Shown here: positions 63,317-64,000 of the stretch, piece by piece
How the letters are laid out: each line of letters begins with the position of its first letter
Numbering within the stretch: position 1 is the stretch's first letter
Assembly: GCA_039583875.1 (NCBI GenBank)
Contig: CM077157.1
Span: 76,508,346-76,572,345, forward strand
Length of the DNA stretch: 64,000 nucleotides
From: Platanthera guangdongensis
Lineage: Eukaryota > Streptophyta > Magnoliopsida > Asparagales > Orchidaceae
Direction: 5' to 3'
Notes under the pieces: model-generated
Seen by the model: the letters and a program-made list of their open reading frames with translations, nothing else
What the model was told of the DNA's origin: nothing
The model's database searches: none
Position numbers and translations under genes: made by a program

Positions 63317-64000
63317 AAAATTATGCGCATCTTTGAAGAGAGTGGGCCAAAAGTAGCCCGCCTCGAGCGCCTTCCGAGCGGTCTGGTTGGCTTAATAATG
63401 CCCACCGGCTGGACCCTCATGGCAGTGCTTAAGAATTTGTAAGCACTCCACACCCGCAACGCATCTTCGGACCGCTTGGTCCGCGCAGATACGAAAAAGA
63501 AATGGGTCCTCCCAAAAGAAATTTTTCAAGTCAGAAAAGAATTTCTTCTTTTGATGACTGGAAAACTCTTTTGGAAGGACCCGCGCTACTAAAAAATTTG
63601 CAAAATCTGCGAACCAAGGCGAAGATGACGAAGATTTATTAATTGCAAGAAGGCGTTCCTCGGGGAATCTGTCATTTATTTCAGATTCGACGAGCGCTTC
63701 CGCACCCAGATTTTCTTAACGGGAGAGGTGGTCCGCCGCTAGATTTTCCGCTCCCCGCTTATCTCGGATCTCCAAATCAAACTCTTGTAGGAGGAGAATC
63801 CATCGAAGAAGGCGGGGCTTCGCATCATTTTTAGCTAATAAATATTTAAGCGCGGAGTGATCGGTAAAAACGATAACTTTAGATAGCGTTATATACGAGC
63901 GAAACTTATCGAAAGCGAAAACGACGGCTAAGAGTTCCTTTTCCGTTGTCGTGTAATTTACTTGTGCGGAAGTGAGCGTCTTGCTAGCATAATAAATAGG
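63317..64000 (-). pseudogene. RNase H and integrase zinc-finger region of O
   Basis: Reads in the same frame as the integrase from the right edge: [67 protein letters not shown] and [13 protein letters not shown] at about 63717 and TAA at about 63392 interrupt it. Between them is the usual linker to the HEGPAGGHY finger start. RT, protease and gag lie beyond the window. Confidence 0.85.

Larger units (their letters stand above)
57513..64000 (-). mobile_element. Athila-type Ty3/gypsy element O, 5' part outside window
   Basis: Minus order from the right edge: RNase H, integrase, a 1.7-kb non-coding region, polypurine tract and 3' LTR (60564-57513). The integrase wording ([64 protein letters not shown]) is that of the Athila branch. 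No env-like ORF is seen between pol and LTR. It is inserted six bases from the end of LTR K2. Confidence 0.88.

Overview
The window is plant repetitive DNA: a stack of nested LTR retrotransposons with no recognisable host gene, rRNA gene or bona fide tRNA gene. The evidence is initiator-Met-tRNA primer sites (TGGTATCAGAG), Ty1/copia elements of the SIRE/Maximus type (LTR end motif CACCCCCCTCTAG, long third ORF), chromovirus Ty3/gypsy elements with a C-terminal chromodomain, and an Athila-type gypsy. This fits intergenic or pericentromeric heterochromatin of a large angiosperm genome. The species cannot be named from this sequence. Letters A-O are my own labels.

Layout, left to right. 1-9092: copia element A (minus), with a long third ORF running off the left edge, an intact integrase-RT-RNase H frame, gag and the 5' LTR. 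A sits inside the third ORF of copia B (plus; remnant 9093-11116, 3' LTR 11403-13446). B sits in the gag of decayed copia C (13447-15087). C is broken by LTR fragment E (15088-15556), and E is broken by copia D (15557 to about 24330). 24340-24627 is a tRNA-derived SINE-like segment with a 27-bp fold-back. 24930-28690 is a Reina/CRM-like gypsy F, fused in frame to a Tekay/Del-like gypsy G (28691-35545, chromodomain, 2.7-kb 3' LTR). 35546-37415 is gag-protease of a second Tekay-like element H (minus). 37416-48560 is LTR K, split by the complete young copia element I (37455-46262, minus, 1400-residue polyprotein, paired 1435-bp LTRs, target duplication GCGTT). 48561-50157 is LTR L (minus), inserted in decayed gypsy M (50158-55321, minus). 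55322-57512 is K2, a sister copy of K with the empty site of I. 57513-64000 is Athila-like element O (minus), running off the right edge.

Two things stand out. First, G and H carry, at the same point between gag and protease, a 77-nt GT-AG segment with an in-frame stop. Removing it in either element puts gag in frame with protease, so it looks like a conserved spliceosomal intron that could set the Gag to Gag-Pol ratio. Second, LTRs of unrelated lineages (SIRE-type copia, Tekay gypsy, Athila) all carry dense arrays of short palindromes. Where a TATA box is visible the array lies upstream of it. Motifs include TCGTCGA/TCGACGA, GTGTCGACAC, CCTnnnACACG/CGTGTnnnAGG and CTACCGCC/GGCGGTAG, and stem bases change in compensating pairs. 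In element A the same palindromes also lie in the pol-ORF3 spacer and inside gag coding sequence.

Most coding regions are broken by nonsense codons or frameshifts. The uninterrupted ones are the polyprotein of I, the gag, the integrase-RT frame and the third ORF of A, and the integrase-chromodomain segment of G. All calls are from reading the sequence; no alignments or database searches were run.
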